A DNA stretch of 64,000 bases from positions 475,116 to 539,115 of the forward strand of contig NZ_FCOI02000001.1 in the NCBI RefSeq assembly GCF_001544795.2, read 5' to 3'. The DNA comes from Caballeronia temeraria (GTDB lineage Bacteria > Pseudomonadota > Gammaproteobacteria > Burkholderiales > Burkholderiaceae). Both the position numbers and the translations under genes were made by a program. This document shows, in pieces, positions 41,427 to 50,383 of the stretch. Below the pieces are notes generated by a model, which was not told the DNA's origin, searched no databases, and saw only the letters and a list, made by a program, of their open reading frames with translations. The stretch's first letter is position 1. Each line of letters starts with the position of its first letter.

Positions 41427-41645
41427 ATGAAAAATTCAGACCTTCAAGCCTTCCAGAACTTCGATAGCCTTCCTAACGCTGCTAGTGTCAGCGATACCGT
41501 TGTAGCCGCTCTGTGTGGCTGCAACGTATCGACGGTATGGGATCGTGCAAAGCGCGGCGATTTCCCAAAGCCCATCAAAATTGGTGGGTCGACCCGTTGG
41601 AACGTCGGTGAACTCCGCAAGTATTTGACGCCGGAGACCGCATAA
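41427..41645 (+). CDS. AlpA-like regulator / excisionase
   Basis: 72 residues with a MerR-type winged HTH: ALCGCNVSTVWDRAKRGDFP then KPIKIGGSTRWNVGELRKYL. These small proteins act as excisionases or activators of integrase genes in P4-like islands. The start at 41427 is assigned by family fit. Confidence 0.85.
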   Translation: MKNSDLQAFQNFDSLPNAASVSDTVVAALCGCNVSTVWDRAKRGDFPKPIKIGGSTRWNVGELRKYLTPETA

Positions 41646-41799
41646 ATGCCGTTGAAAAAAAAGCTGGCCCGGAGGCCAGCAACAAGGGTCTTCGGAGGAT
41701 ACTGCGCTTCAATATTAGCCAGGCGAAGCAATCGGTACCATCGGTCCGGTACGAAAATCACTTGCTTGACGAAGTCGGAATCGGTCGTCTATCCTCTGA

Positions 41800-41884
41800 T
41801 TTGTGGGAGGAGACACCTCTCGCTCGGGATTGGCGTCCCGGAGAACACAAGCGCACAACCGCGCAACGCGGTTTTTTTGTGCGC
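41800..41884 (+). ncRNA. C4/ash-like leader RNA with internal terminator
   Basis: Three stacked hairpins: GAGG-AGACA-CCTC (about 41808-41820), CGGGAT-TGGC-GTCCCG (41825-41840) and GCGCACAACCGCG-CAA-CGCGGTT followed by seven T residues (41851-41877). This order is seen in immunity leaders of P4-like elements (C4 antisense RNA next to an ash-type reading frame). Here the ash-like frame passes through the hairpins. The assignment is by resemblance only. Confidence 0.5.
41851..41884 (+). terminator. Terminator in the ash/C4 region
   Basis: AACCGCG-CAA-CGCGGTT stem followed by a long T run, nested in GCGCAC...GTGCGC. It would separate the regulator gene from the replication genes, a typical control point of such elements. 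Confidence 0.7.
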
Positions 41885-42041
41885 AACGCCTTTGTTCGTC
41901 CCTGTCAATGGGCGGGCTGTGGCGGGGGAGCCCTCGGGCTCGCCGGTTCCTTGTGTTCCCGGTACGCCAACCCCACCATGTGCCCGCCCACCCCAATTGG
42001 CGTTGGGGAGCGGGTTCTCAACCCGAACACAAGAGGCGACT

Positions 42042-42221
42042 ATGCGTGCCAACGATTCCGCTCGTTCTGAGCAAACCCAATCCCCGCTTCACATTCAAAT
42101 TATCAATCGCGCCCTGCGCGACGCAGCCCTCGCGCCCAGTGCGAACGATGCGCTTGACTGCTGCGCCGAAGCACTCCTTCACCTCGCTGAGATCGCTCGT
42201 GCAGAGGTGTCCCATGGCTAA
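42042..42221 (+). CDS. Small conserved-looking ORF (59 residues)
   Basis: 59 residues from ATG 42042. The frame is open upstream to about 41646, where it reads as an ash/Icd-like leader frame (LALGSGFSTRTQEATM). Helical, with an AELL-like segment (DALDCCAEALLHLAEIARAE). It overlaps the next ORF by 8 bases. No function assigned. Confidence 0.5.
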   Translation: MRANDSARSEQTQSPLHIQIINRALRDAALAPSANDALDCCAEALLHLAEIARAEVSHG

Positions 42222-42501
42222 GGACTTAGATCTCAAAGAGCTCGCGTCGCTTATTGGATCCGCTTCGGTCGAGTTCGCCTGCGCATCTCAGTCGTTCACC
42301 GACATCTCGGCACTATTCAACGCCCTCGGCGCACTTGCTGATGAACCGTCGCTTGTGCAACGGCTCGCCGGTCTCGGCGCACGCATGAGTGAGTCGAATG
42401 CAGCCGCCTATGAGGAGGAAGGCGCGACCTATCGAGAGCACAGCGTCGGACTAGCTGAATCGATCCGTCCGGTTGATGCTCAGGAGGTGAAGCATGCATG
42501 A
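42214..42501 (+). CDS. Small ORF in the replication cluster (95 residues)
   Basis: 95 residues starting MAKDLDLKELASLIGSASVE; helical, acidic. CAGAGGTGTCC precedes the ATG inside the previous gene. It overlaps its neighbours on both sides (8 bases each), so translation is coupled. No domain recognised. Confidence 0.55.
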   Translation: MAKDLDLKELASLIGSASVEFACASQSFTDISALFNALGALADEPSLVQRLAGLGARMSESNAAAYEEEGATYREHSVGLAESIRPVDAQEVKHA

Positions 42502-42727
42502 CATCTACGAGTTTTCTGCGAGAGCCTGGCAGATCCACGATGTGCTCCAGACGCTCTTCTCCGCACTCCCAGAGGACCAAGAAAACAGTGCAGTGCCGGT
42601 CCTCGGTGTCGTGGGCCTGTTAACGAGCCTCTCCCGCGAGCTCGCAAACGAACTCTCCGAGATCAAGGCTAACGAGCCAACTACGCACGCGCATCACACT
42701 CAGTACTCCTCATTTGGAGGCGTCTGA
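42494..42727 (+). CDS. Small ORF in the replication cluster (77 residues)
   Basis: 77 residues, start CAGGAGGTGAAGC before ATG 42494, a strong ribosome site inside the previous gene. Helical; ends in a His-rich tail (TTHAHHTQYSS). No domain recognised. Confidence 0.55.
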   Translation: MHDIYEFSARAWQIHDVLQTLFSALPEDQENSAVPVLGVVGLLTSLSRELANELSEIKANEPTTHAHHTQYSSFGGV

Positions 42728-42729
42728 TT

Positions 42730-42954
42730 ATGGACAGTCAAGAACAAGTCGTGGTTGACATCCAGAAAAGCCCTACGCAGCGGATCCGGGTCTCGCATCG
42801 CTGCTTCAAGGGTCGCCAGTACGTCGATGTCCGGCTGTTGGTAGTGAATGCCGCAGGTGACTTCGTACCAACGCAAAAAGGGCTGATGGTGCGCCCTGAG
42901 TTACTGCCGCAGGTCATTCAGGGGCTGACGCTTGCCGCAAAGGAGGTCGTATGA
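42730..42954 (+). CDS. PC4-like single-stranded DNA-binding protein
   Basis: 74 residues. The pattern SPTQRIRVSHRCFKGRQYVD then VRLL and PTQKGLMVRPELLPQVIQGL fits the PC4 C-terminal fold found in small phage proteins, which dimerise and bind single-stranded DNA. Next to a primase-helicase it probably serves replication (inferred). It overlaps the next gene by ATGA. Confidence 0.75.
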   Translation: MDSQEQVVVDIQKSPTQRIRVSHRCFKGRQYVDVRLLVVNAAGDFVPTQKGLMVRPELLPQVIQGLTLAAKEVV

Positions 42955-43397
42955 ACAGCAAAAAGAAAACTACAAAACACCAAGCCATCTTGCGCAGCGA
43001 TGCAGATATTTGGGAGGAGCGCCTTCGGAAGCAATCTACCGTCGGCGGCGCGCACAATCGCGTGAACCAGAACTACGAGCTGGGCATTCCGATCGCCGAA
43101 GGCGAATACGCGAGCCCTACTGAATGCGTGCTCATGTGCGGCTTTCTCGTGTTCCACGCAAAGCATGCCGATGATGACGTGCGCCAGTTTGCACGCCGCG
43201 TCCTCGACGTGGTGTTTGCTGCGGCCGCTGAGAAGGGATTCCGCCGTACCGATCTGCTCGAAACCATGATGTCCAAGCGCGAACCTTCGCCGCGCATGCG
43301 CGTTCTCGCGGGGCAAGCGACGGCAGCGATCGGCAGCAACCTCGCTTTCGCTCGCGTAGTTGCACGCGCAGGTGTGATTGCGGGAGGAAAGCAATGA
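42951..43397 (+). CDS. Hypothetical protein upstream of the primase-helicase
   Basis: 148 residues, lysine-rich start (MNSKKKTTKHQAILRSDADI), no membrane segment. Overlaps both neighbours by ATGA (42951-42954 and 43394-43397). No domain recognised; probably a replication accessory protein by position. Confidence 0.6.
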   Translation: MNSKKKTTKHQAILRSDADIWEERLRKQSTVGGAHNRVNQNYELGIPIAEGEYASPTECVLMCGFLVFHAKHADDDVRQFARRVLDVVFAAAAEKGFRRTDLLETMMSKREPSPRMRVLAGQATAAIGSNLAFARVVARAGVIAGGKQ

Positions 43398-46120
43398 GCA
43401 CCGTTTTTGACAATCATCAGCGGATCCTCGAAGCGCTGTCGTTCATCCCGCCGGACGTCGATCGCGACGTTTGGTTTCGCGTCGCCGCCTCTTTAAAGCA
43501 TGAGGAAGGCGACGCGGGCTTTGAGATATTCGATCAATGGAGCCAGGGCAGCCCGAACTACGTCGCGGCGGACGTTCGCGACACGTGGCGTTCGATCCGT
43601 CCTGATGGCGGCATCACCATCGCTACTTTGTTTGCGATCGCAAAGAGGTACGGCTACAACCCGCGCGCGAAGGCGGCAATTGTCGTGGATCCGGTGGAGG
43701 TTGAACGCCGCCGGACCGAACGCGATGCCCGCGTACAAAAAGAGGAGCAAAAAAGAGCGAAGGACCGCAAACATGCGGCAACGCTCGCGCTCGCCCTCAT
43801 TGAGAAGTCGCAACGGGCGCGTGACGATCATCCTTACCTGGTGCGCAAGGGCGTCGCGGCGGTGGACACCCTTCGTGAGCTAGATGTCGAAAAGGTCCAG
43901 ATGCTGATTGGCTATCGTCCACAGTCCGGCGGCGCGCAGCTCGAAGGCCGGATCCTGATCGCGCCGGTGATGATCAACGGCGCCGTCACCACTGTCGAGA
44001 TGATCGACGAGTCAGGCCGCAAGGCCGCCTTGGCGCGCGGCGAGAAAGCCGGCGGCTGCTGGTTCGTCTGCGCAGTTCCGTTAGATTGCGCGCGCATCCT
44101 GATCGCCGAAGGCGTCGCGACCGCGCTGTCAGCTCATTTGTGCACCGGCCATGCCACGGTGGCGGCGCTCTCGGCGGGCAACCTGATGAAGGTTGCTCAG
44201 GCGATGCGAGTCGCCCATCCGAATGCCGAAATCACGGTACTCGCCGATCTCGGAAACGGGCAGCAGAAGGCGGTCGAGGCAGCTCGATCCGTTGCGGGTG
44301 CCGTGGCCACACCCGAATTCGGCGACAAACGCAACCAGGACGAGACCGACTTCAACGATATGCACACACGGTTCGGAGCGGCGGCGGTCGCCGCGCAGGT
44401 TGAACGGGCCGCGAAGCCCGATGGCGACGAGCAACCGGATAAGGGCTGCGTGCCGCGTGGCTTCTCTGTGAGCAAAGAAGGTGTGTTCTACACAGACGAC
44501 GATGGCATGCCTCACTGGATCTGCTCGCCGCTTCATGTTCGCGCGCTGGTGCGTGACCGCGCCTCGGAGAACTGGGGGCGGCTGCTCGAATGGAAGGACG
44601 CCGACGATCATCCGCACGTGTGGGCGATGCCCATGGAGATGTTGCGTTCGGACGGCGCGGACATGCGTGGCGAGCTCGCACGGTTGGGGCTAGACATTGC
44701 CCCGAGTTTCCGCGCCCGCAACAAGCTCACCGAATACGTGACAACTGCCAAACCGAAGGCGCGCGGGCGATGCGTAACGCGTACAGGCTGGCACAGCGGA
44801 GCCTTCGTATTCCCAGACCAAACCATCGGCATATCAGCTGAACGCGTGATCTTTCAATCGGAGGCAATCATGCGCGCCTACTCACAGGCAGGAACGTTGG
44901 ACGACTGGAAGCGCGACGTCGCCGCTTACTGCTCAGGCAACTCGCGGATGTTGGTCGCGGTCTCGACGGCGTTCGCCGGGATGATGTTGGCGTATTCCGG
45001 TCAGGAATCGGGTGGTCTGAATTTGGTTGGCGATTCGTCTACGGGCAAGACGACGGCGCTTCGCGCGGCATGTAGTGTCTATGGCGGCCCGGAATACATG
45101 CAGCGGTGGCGAGCGACGGCGAACGGCCTCGAAGGGCTTGCAGCACTCCACAACGACACCCTGTTGGTGCTCGACGAACTGGCGCAGGTCGATCCCCGCG
45201 AGGCGGGCGAGATCGCCTACATGCTGGCGAACGGCAGCGGCAAGGCGCGCGCGGGGCGAACCGGCTCGGCGCGTGCGCGGCAATCGTGGCGACTGCTGTT
45301 CCTGTCGGCCGGCGAGATCGGCCTCGCACAGCACATGCAAGCGGGCGGCAAAAAGGCCAAAGCCGGTCAGGAGGTGCGCCTCGTCGAAGTTCCGGCTGAT
45401 GCTGGTCGCGGCTTCGGCCTCTTCGAGACGCTGCACGGGCAAGTCGGCGGCGCGAATCTCTCAGCGCTGATCAATGAGGGCTGCAAGCGAAGCTACGGCG
45501 TCGCCGCAATCGAGATGCTTAATGCGATCGCCAAAGAGCCCGAGGTGATCGAGCAGTACTTACGTCAGGAAACAGCCAAGTTCCTCGCCGATAATCTGCC
45601 GGGTGATGCCAGCGGGCAAGCACACCGCGTTTGTGAGCGACTCGCTCTCATCGGCTTGGCTGGCGAATATGCGACTGATCGAGGAGTTACCGGTTGGCAG
45701 CCCGGTGAGGCACTCGCGGCATCAGCGACGTGTTTTCGAGCATGGTTAGAGAACCGAGGCGGCGCGGGCAATCACGAGCAAGGCGTAATACTCTCGCACG
45801 TGAAGGCGTTCTTCGAGGCCCATGAAGAGTCGCGGTTTACCGACTTCAACGATGTGTCGGAGCGGCCGACCATCAATCGAGCGGGTTTCCGTCGCAAAGG
45901 GGATGCAGGCGTGGAGTATTTAGTCTTTCCAGAGATCTTCAAACGCGAAGTCTGCAATGGGTTCGAAGCGCGTTCGGTGGCCAAAACACTCATTTGCGCC
46001 GGCTGGATTCGCCCGTCTGCCGATGGTCGCTCTGTCCGAGCCGAGCGCATTCCTGACAAAGGTCCCACGAAAGTCTACGTTTTCACGTCCGAGATGTGGA
46101 AATATTCGTTACCCACCTGA
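43394..46120 (+). CDS. Primase-helicase of the integrative element (PriCT-2/Toprim/DUF927)
   Basis: 908 residues. Order: PriCT-2-like N-terminus (about 10-85, VWFRVAASLKHEEGDAGFEI), Toprim-like domain (about 185-310, ARILIAEGVATALSAHLCTG then ITVLADLGNG), and a DUF927-like helicase domain (about 350-720) with Walker A GDSSTGKTT (about 546) and Walker B LLVLDEL (about 592). The composition is like the P4 alpha protein. It should act at the iteron array that starts 8 bases after its stop codon. Confidence 0.88.
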   Translation: MSTVFDNHQRILEALSFIPPDVDRDVWFRVAASLKHEEGDAGFEIFDQWSQGSPNYVAADVRDTWRSIRPDGGITIATLFAIAKRYGYNPRAKAAIVVDPVEVERRRTERDARVQKEEQKRAKDRKHAATLALALIEKSQRARDDHPYLVRKGVAAVDTLRELDVEKVQMLIGYRPQSGGAQLEGRILIAPVMINGAVTTVEMIDESGRKAALARGEKAGGCWFVCAVPLDCARILIAEGVATALSAHLCTGHATVAALSAGNLMKVAQAMRVAHPNAEITVLADLGNGQQKAVEAARSVAGAVATPEFGDKRNQDETDFNDMHTRFGAAAVAAQVERAAKPDGDEQPDKGCVPRGFSVSKEGVFYTDDDGMPHWICSPLHVRALVRDRASENWGRLLEWKDADDHPHVWAMPMEMLRSDGADMRGELARLGLDIAPSFRARNKLTEYVTTAKPKARGRCVTRTGWHSGAFVFPDQTIGISAERVIFQSEAIMRAYSQAGTLDDWKRDVAAYCSGNSRMLVAVSTAFAGMMLAYSGQESGGLNLVGDSSTGKTTALRAACSVYGGPEYMQRWRATANGLEGLAALHNDTLLVLDELAQVDPREAGEIAYMLANGSGKARAGRTGSARARQSWRLLFLSAGEIGLAQHMQAGGKKAKAGQEVRLVEVPADAGRGFGLFETLHGQVGGANLSALINEGCKRSYGVAAIEMLNAIAKEPEVIEQYLRQETAKFLADNLPGDASGQAHRVCERLALIGLAGEYATDRGVTGWQPGEALAASATCFRAWLENRGGAGNHEQGVILSHVKAFFEAHEESRFTDFNDVSERPTINRAGFRRKGDAGVEYLVFPEIFKREVCNGFEARSVAKTLICAGWIRPSADGRSVRAERIPDKGPTKVYVFTSEMWKYSLPT

Positions 46121-46128
46121 AAAAGCGC

Positions 46129-46358
46129 GGGTTACACGGGTTACACGGGTTACGCAGACGGGAAGCCTTGCCACACAAGGGTTTCGGCGTAACCCGATCC
46201 GAAGAAAACGTAACCCATCGCGATTTGCACGGGTTACAGCCAGAGCGGTGTAACCCGAAACCGGGGTTACGCGATGTCTGGGTTACAAAATGGGTTACAA
46301 AAATAAGCTCTTAAATCAATAGCTTAGGCGAACGTAACCCATGTAACCCGTGTAACCC
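46129..46358. repeat. GGGTTAC iteron array, candidate replication origin
   Basis: Thirteen exact copies of GGGTTAC in 230 bases. Seven are on the plus strand (46129, 46138, 46147, 46231, 46264, 46280, 46292) and six on the minus strand (46189, 46210, 46250, 46334, 46343, 46352). The outer three on each side are spaced by exactly 9 bases and face each other as inverted triplets. An A/T-rich tract (46299-46324) lies between the last plus copy and the right triplet. The layout fits an origin bound by the element primase-helicase. Confidence 0.8.
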
Positions 46359-46365
46359 CGTATTA

Positions 46366-46958
46366 GAACAACTTCCGAAGCATAGTTGGGAGAACGGTGG
46401 GAGCCCCGTTACGACGATCTGCACACCTCATACAGGATAGTTCTGCCCACTGGTACATCGCCGAGATGGAGCAGCATCCGGTGTCGCAGATTGACGGCTT
46501 GAAGAGTTGCCGCGGGAGCCGGCGAAATTGCGTGGCGGCAAAATCTTGTTTGACTCATCCGCCCACTAGCCGCGCATGTGTCTGCTATTGCAATTCCGTC
46601 CGTTGCAAGCTCACCAAGCGTGCGGTTGCCGACACAGCCAACCTTCGCCGGTTACGAACTGTGTGGGCGGTAGCCCGTCCATTTGCGTTCATTCGCCGGC
46701 CTGCACCGCTGAAACGACCGTCGGCAGGCGCGAATGAGTCTTTACGAACCTGAACAGCCTTTGGCGGCTGAAACACCAACGTCGAAATACGAACCGCTTT
46801 CGGACATCGGCCCGGTTCTCCGCGGTGCATTGGCACGCGTGCTCAGCAGGTCGCCGGTTCACGGTCATCAAGCGCAGACAGACGACAATGCGGGCGAGCG
46901 TCTTCAGTCGAAATCGGAGACGCACAAAGTCATTATTGTTTCAGCGTTACCTGTTCAT
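46366..46958. other. Region between the iteron array and the next gene
   Basis: About 590 bases of mixed composition without a supportable gene. Open frames seen here have no ribosome site or recognisable protein. I looked for a copy of the tRNA-Ser end and found none. It may contain the right boundary of the element. Confidence 0.4.
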
Positions 46959-47837
46959 TCACGCGTATCGCCACTCGAAGCCTTCCGCCGTCCGCGTGAC
47001 GGTTCCGGCCGACGTCTCGGCGAAATGCGCGGCGAATACCGTCGCGCCCGTGCCGGCTGCATGCGCGAGCAGACGCGCTCGCGACGCACGCGCCCGCTGC
47101 TGGTCGAGACAGAACATCGAACTTAATTCCGGTCGATGCACCTGCACGGCGCTGTGCATCACGTCGCCGGAAAAGAGCGCCGTTTCCCCGCGCGAGCGGA
47201 TCTCAATCGCCATGTGCCCGATGCTGTGCCCAAAGGTCGGCATGAAGCGAATGCCGTCGAGAATCTCTTCGCCCTCGTCCGGTACGACGCGCGCCTGACC
47301 CGATTCGATCACCGGCAGCACGCTGTCTTCGAACACGATACGACGCGATTCGCCCTCCGGCATAAGAAAGTAATCGCGCTCTTTCTCGCCAAACACGTAC
47401 GTTGCGTTCGGGAACACCGGAGCCCAGCGGCCGTCTTGCCAATGCGTATTCCAGCCGACGTGATCGACATGCAAATGCGTAAGCAGCACGTAATCGATCT
47501 TGTCCCGTGAGAAGCCCGCTGATTCGAGCCGCTCGAGCACGGGGTTATCGAGCTTGTCGAATAACGCGCTGAACGGCCTCGACTTACCGTTGCCGATTCC
47601 CGTATCGACGATGAGCGTCACGCCGTCGATCTCGACCACCCAGAGATGCGTCTTCAGTTGCACGCGCGCATTGGCGAGGTCGAGTGTGTTGACGGCGAAT
47701 CGGTCACCGAGCGCTCGCTCGTCGTCTGTCGACCACGCGGGAAACAGCCGATCCGGCGCGATTGCGAAGCAGGTCTCGTCGACGCGCGTGATGGTCGCTG
47801 CGCCGACATGATGAGCGTGTAAAGCGGCTGATGTCAT
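46959..47837 (-). CDS. Metallo-beta-lactamase-fold hydrolase
   Basis: 292 residues. Metal motif LTHLHVDHVGWN (about 117) with further His/Asp in the C-terminal half (FGHSIGHM near 204, FSGDVMHS near 225). This family includes N-acyl homoserine lactonases and other lactone or ester hydrolases. Last of four genes in a minus-strand group. Confidence 0.85.
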   Translation of the reverse strand: MTSAALHAHHVGAATITRVDETCFAIAPDRLFPAWSTDDERALGDRFAVNTLDLANARVQLKTHLWVVEIDGVTLIVDTGIGNGKSRPFSALFDKLDNPVLERLESAGFSRDKIDYVLLTHLHVDHVGWNTHWQDGRWAPVFPNATYVFGEKERDYFLMPEGESRRIVFEDSVLPVIESGQARVVPDEGEEILDGIRFMPTFGHSIGHMAIEIRSRGETALFSGDVMHSAVQVHRPELSSMFCLDQQRARASRARLLAHAAGTGATVFAAHFAETSAGTVTRTAEGFEWRYA

Positions 47838-47855
47838 GGTTGTGTGCTCCTGGTA

Positions 47856-49217
47856 TCAACGCGAATTCGCGGCTGCTACCCGGCAAGTTGCGAATGCGTA
47901 GAGAATCATGCTGACAAACGCGGCCGCGCCGCCGACGATCGCTAGCGACGCGCCGAGGCTGGCGCCTGTCGCTCCAAGCCGTTCGTTCAGATAGCCGACG
48001 GACAGCGGGCCCACACCGCCGCTGATCGCATTCGTCATGAAAACAAGCAGCGCCAGCGAACGACCTCTCATTCGGTTTGGTACGGCAATCTGCAGCGGCA
48101 CGGGCGCGAGTCCCATCGCGATGCTGGCAGTCAACGCGCTGACTCCATAAAGCACGATGGCCACGTTGCTGCTTGCGACGAGCGGCATGGCGATGGCGGC
48201 AGGCGTCAGCAACGCAACGGCACATGTGGAGAAGCCGAGCACCTTGCGCAGCGTGGTGTCGTCGGTGACGCGTGTTGCAAGCAGCGCCCCGCTTGCAACC
48301 CCGAGGATGCCGCCGATCATGTACGCGGGTGCAGCCATCTGTCCTACCACGCTCGGTGCGAGATCAAAATGTCGCATCAGCAAGGTCGGAAACCACGCGG
48401 CGTGCGAATAGAACAGGGTAATCAATGCGACGTATGCCGCGAAGTACGGCAGGCAAAAACGATTGCGCACGAACAGTTCAACCAGCACATCGCGCAACGA
48501 TGGTATCTCGTTGTGCGTGCGCGCGTCATGCGTGTCCTCTTCGCGCCTCGCCGGCTCGCGAACCGTGATCGCAACGAGAGCAGCAAGGAAAAGGCCGGGC
48601 ACGCCCACCGCGAGGAACACCGCTTGCCACGGCTCAAACCCGTGCGCCCCGAGCCATGCGGTGCCCTGTCCCGTCGCCGCTGCCGACAACAACATGCCAC
48701 CGCCGAACAGCGCCGCGCCGCCGCCGACATACGGCCCGAGCATGAACACGCTGCTCGCGCGTGCAACGCGGCGCGGCGCGAAGATGTCGCTGAAGATCGA
48801 CAACGCGGCGGGACTCAGCGCGGCCTCGGCAATCGCCGTTCCGGCACGCGCGAGAAGCAGTTCCGTGAAGTTGGTCGCGAAGCCGCATGCCGCCGTAGAG
48901 ATCGCCCAGATGGCGATGCATACGGCGATGAGCCTGACGCGATTGCCGCGATCGACGAGGCGCGCGACGAACACACCCGCCGTCGCGTAACACATCGTGA
49001 ACGAAAAGCCCTGCAGCAAACCGATCTGCGTGTCCGTGAGCGCAAGCGACTGCTTGATCGGCTGAACAAGAATGCTGACGACCTGACGGTCCAGATAGGA
49101 AAACGCAAAGCACAGGAAGAACAGCAGCACGATATACACAGGATGCCGCGCGCTGCTACGTGGTGCGAGGGCTGCCGCATCATCGGCGGCCCGGCTCGAA
49201 GCGGGGTAATGACTCAT
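47856..49217 (-). CDS. MFS transporter
   Basis: 453 residues with 12 hydrophobic segments and an MFS signature (DRGNRVRLIAVCIAIWAIST). The start is set at ATG 49215-49217 (GGAGAG 8 bases upstream); an in-frame ATG at 49250 overlaps the preceding gene. It resembles the Spinster/ACS types. It probably carries the substrate of the adjacent hydrolases. Confidence 0.88.
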   Translation of the reverse strand: MSHYPASSRAADDAAALAPRSSARHPVYIVLLFFLCFAFSYLDRQVVSILVQPIKQSLALTDTQIGLLQGFSFTMCYATAGVFVARLVDRGNRVRLIAVCIAIWAISTAACGFATNFTELLLARAGTAIAEAALSPAALSIFSDIFAPRRVARASSVFMLGPYVGGGAALFGGGMLLSAAATGQGTAWLGAHGFEPWQAVFLAVGVPGLFLAALVAITVREPARREEDTHDARTHNEIPSLRDVLVELFVRNRFCLPYFAAYVALITLFYSHAAWFPTLLMRHFDLAPSVVGQMAAPAYMIGGILGVASGALLATRVTDDTTLRKVLGFSTCAVALLTPAAIAMPLVASSNVAIVLYGVSALTASIAMGLAPVPLQIAVPNRMRGRSLALLVFMTNAISGGVGPLSVGYLNERLGATGASLGASLAIVGGAAAFVSMILYAFATCRVAAANSR

Positions 49218-49246
49218 ATGCACTCTCCGGGGTCGATGGACGCGTT

Positions 49247-50263
49247 TCAATCGGCGTGAGTTTCTGAAGCGAGCAACGCGATACAGTCACCCGGTTCGAC
49301 GCGCGCGAAGGTCCTCATGCACATCACAATGCCGTCGCCACGAAACGCGATATCAAGCGGTGCGTGCCACGGTCGATGCGGATCGAAGAGACGTCCGGCA
49401 AGTTGACCTTCGCGTACCTGATCGCCTAGCTTGAACGCCGGTTCGAAGACCCCGGCAAGCGGCGAGTATATGTAATGACGCGCGCCTTCCACGCGCAGGA
49501 AACGCGTCGTATGAGGCGCCAGGGTCCCTGCGTCCGCGATCACACCGAGCCGTTGCAACACGCGCTGCAATCCGCTCTCGACGATCGCGAGATTCGCCGC
49601 ATCGCAGCCGGCGTGTCCGCCGAATTCGCCGCACAAAAAAAGCTTTCCGTGCCGTTCGGCTGCCGCGGCCATTGTGCGATCCTCGCCGAGCAGATCCATG
49701 ACCATCGTGTTCGGCGCGCCGAATTCGCGCACGAGGTCCATGTACAACGCGCGCTGTTCTCCTTGGGCGGGCGGAGATGCAAGGAGCGTCGGCGCGTGCT
49801 CGAACGACGCGCCGCCCGCGTGAAGATCGATCGCGACATCGGCGAGTGGGAGCAATTCGGTCTCGACGTAATGCGCAATCATCTCCGTCGGCTGGCCATT
49901 GCGCGCACCGGGAAACAAGCGGTTGAGGTTGCCGCGATCGATCGGCGAAGTGCGCGTGCCGTTGGTGAAGGCTGGGAAGTTTATGCCGGGAATCACGATC
50001 AGGCGGCCGCATATCGTCATCGACGGCATGCGGTTCATGAGCTTCATCAGCGCTACGGGGCCTTCATACTCGTCGCCGTGATTGCCGCCCGTTAGAAGGA
50101 TGGTCGGGCCGCTGCCCGCGCCTGCGTTGAGCACGGCCAAGGGAATCGGCACATGACCGTAAGCCGAGCGGTCGTGCGAATACGGCAGACGCAGCGTGCC
50201 CGTCTGGAAGCCGGTGCGTTCATAGTCGATATCGGTGGCGATGAGTGAAGCGGACGTATACAT
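49247..50263 (-). CDS. Succinylglutamate desuccinylase / aspartoacylase family (DoeB-like) deacylase
   Basis: 338 residues of the M14-like zinc hydrolases: GGNHGDEYEGPVALMKL (His and Glu zinc ligands, about 60) and DLHAGGASFEH (about 147). DoeB relatives remove acyl groups from N-alpha-acetyl diaminobutyrate, others act on acyl amino acids. The substrate here is open. No DoeA partner is present. Confidence 0.82.
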   Translation of the reverse strand: MYTSASLIATDIDYERTGFQTGTLRLPYSHDRSAYGHVPIPLAVLNAGAGSGPTILLTGGNHGDEYEGPVALMKLMNRMPSMTICGRLIVIPGINFPAFTNGTRTSPIDRGNLNRLFPGARNGQPTEMIAHYVETELLPLADVAIDLHAGGASFEHAPTLLASPPAQGEQRALYMDLVREFGAPNTMVMDLLGEDRTMAAAAERHGKLFLCGEFGGHAGCDAANLAIVESGLQRVLQRLGVIADAGTLAPHTTRFLRVEGARHYIYSPLAGVFEPAFKLGDQVREGQLAGRLFDPHRPWHAPLDIAFRGDGIVMCMRTFARVEPGDCIALLASETHAD

Positions 50264-50383
50264 GGCGCGGTCGGTAAAGAGCTTGGGGTGTCTTTACTAT
50301 CGGCGACGAAAATATGTCCGGCCAATGCCGTTTTCTGCGACGGGTGATGCCTTCAAGGCATCGCGCGCGAGGAAGTCGAGCCG

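Larger units (their letters stand above)
39233..46365 (+). mobile_element. P4-like integrative element without visible cargo
   Basis: From the tRNA end to the last iteron: integrase, coupled unknown gene, AlpA-like regulator, ash/C4-like region, five small ORFs with overlaps, PC4-like protein, primase-helicase, iteron array. All genes run in one direction. The gene set matches phage-satellite or small integrative island replication modules. No capsid, terminase, cos or antibiotic gene is seen. The right limit is approximate. Confidence 0.7.

Noticed and set aside
46129..46358. Repeat array considered as CRISPR
   Set aside because: Repeats are 7 bases, in both orientations and with uneven or 2-base spacers; no cas genes nearby. 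An iteron origin fits better.
46397..46753. Open frames between the iterons and the metallo-hydrolase gene
   Set aside because: No ribosome site, no domain, and amino acid composition of random GC-rich sequence.
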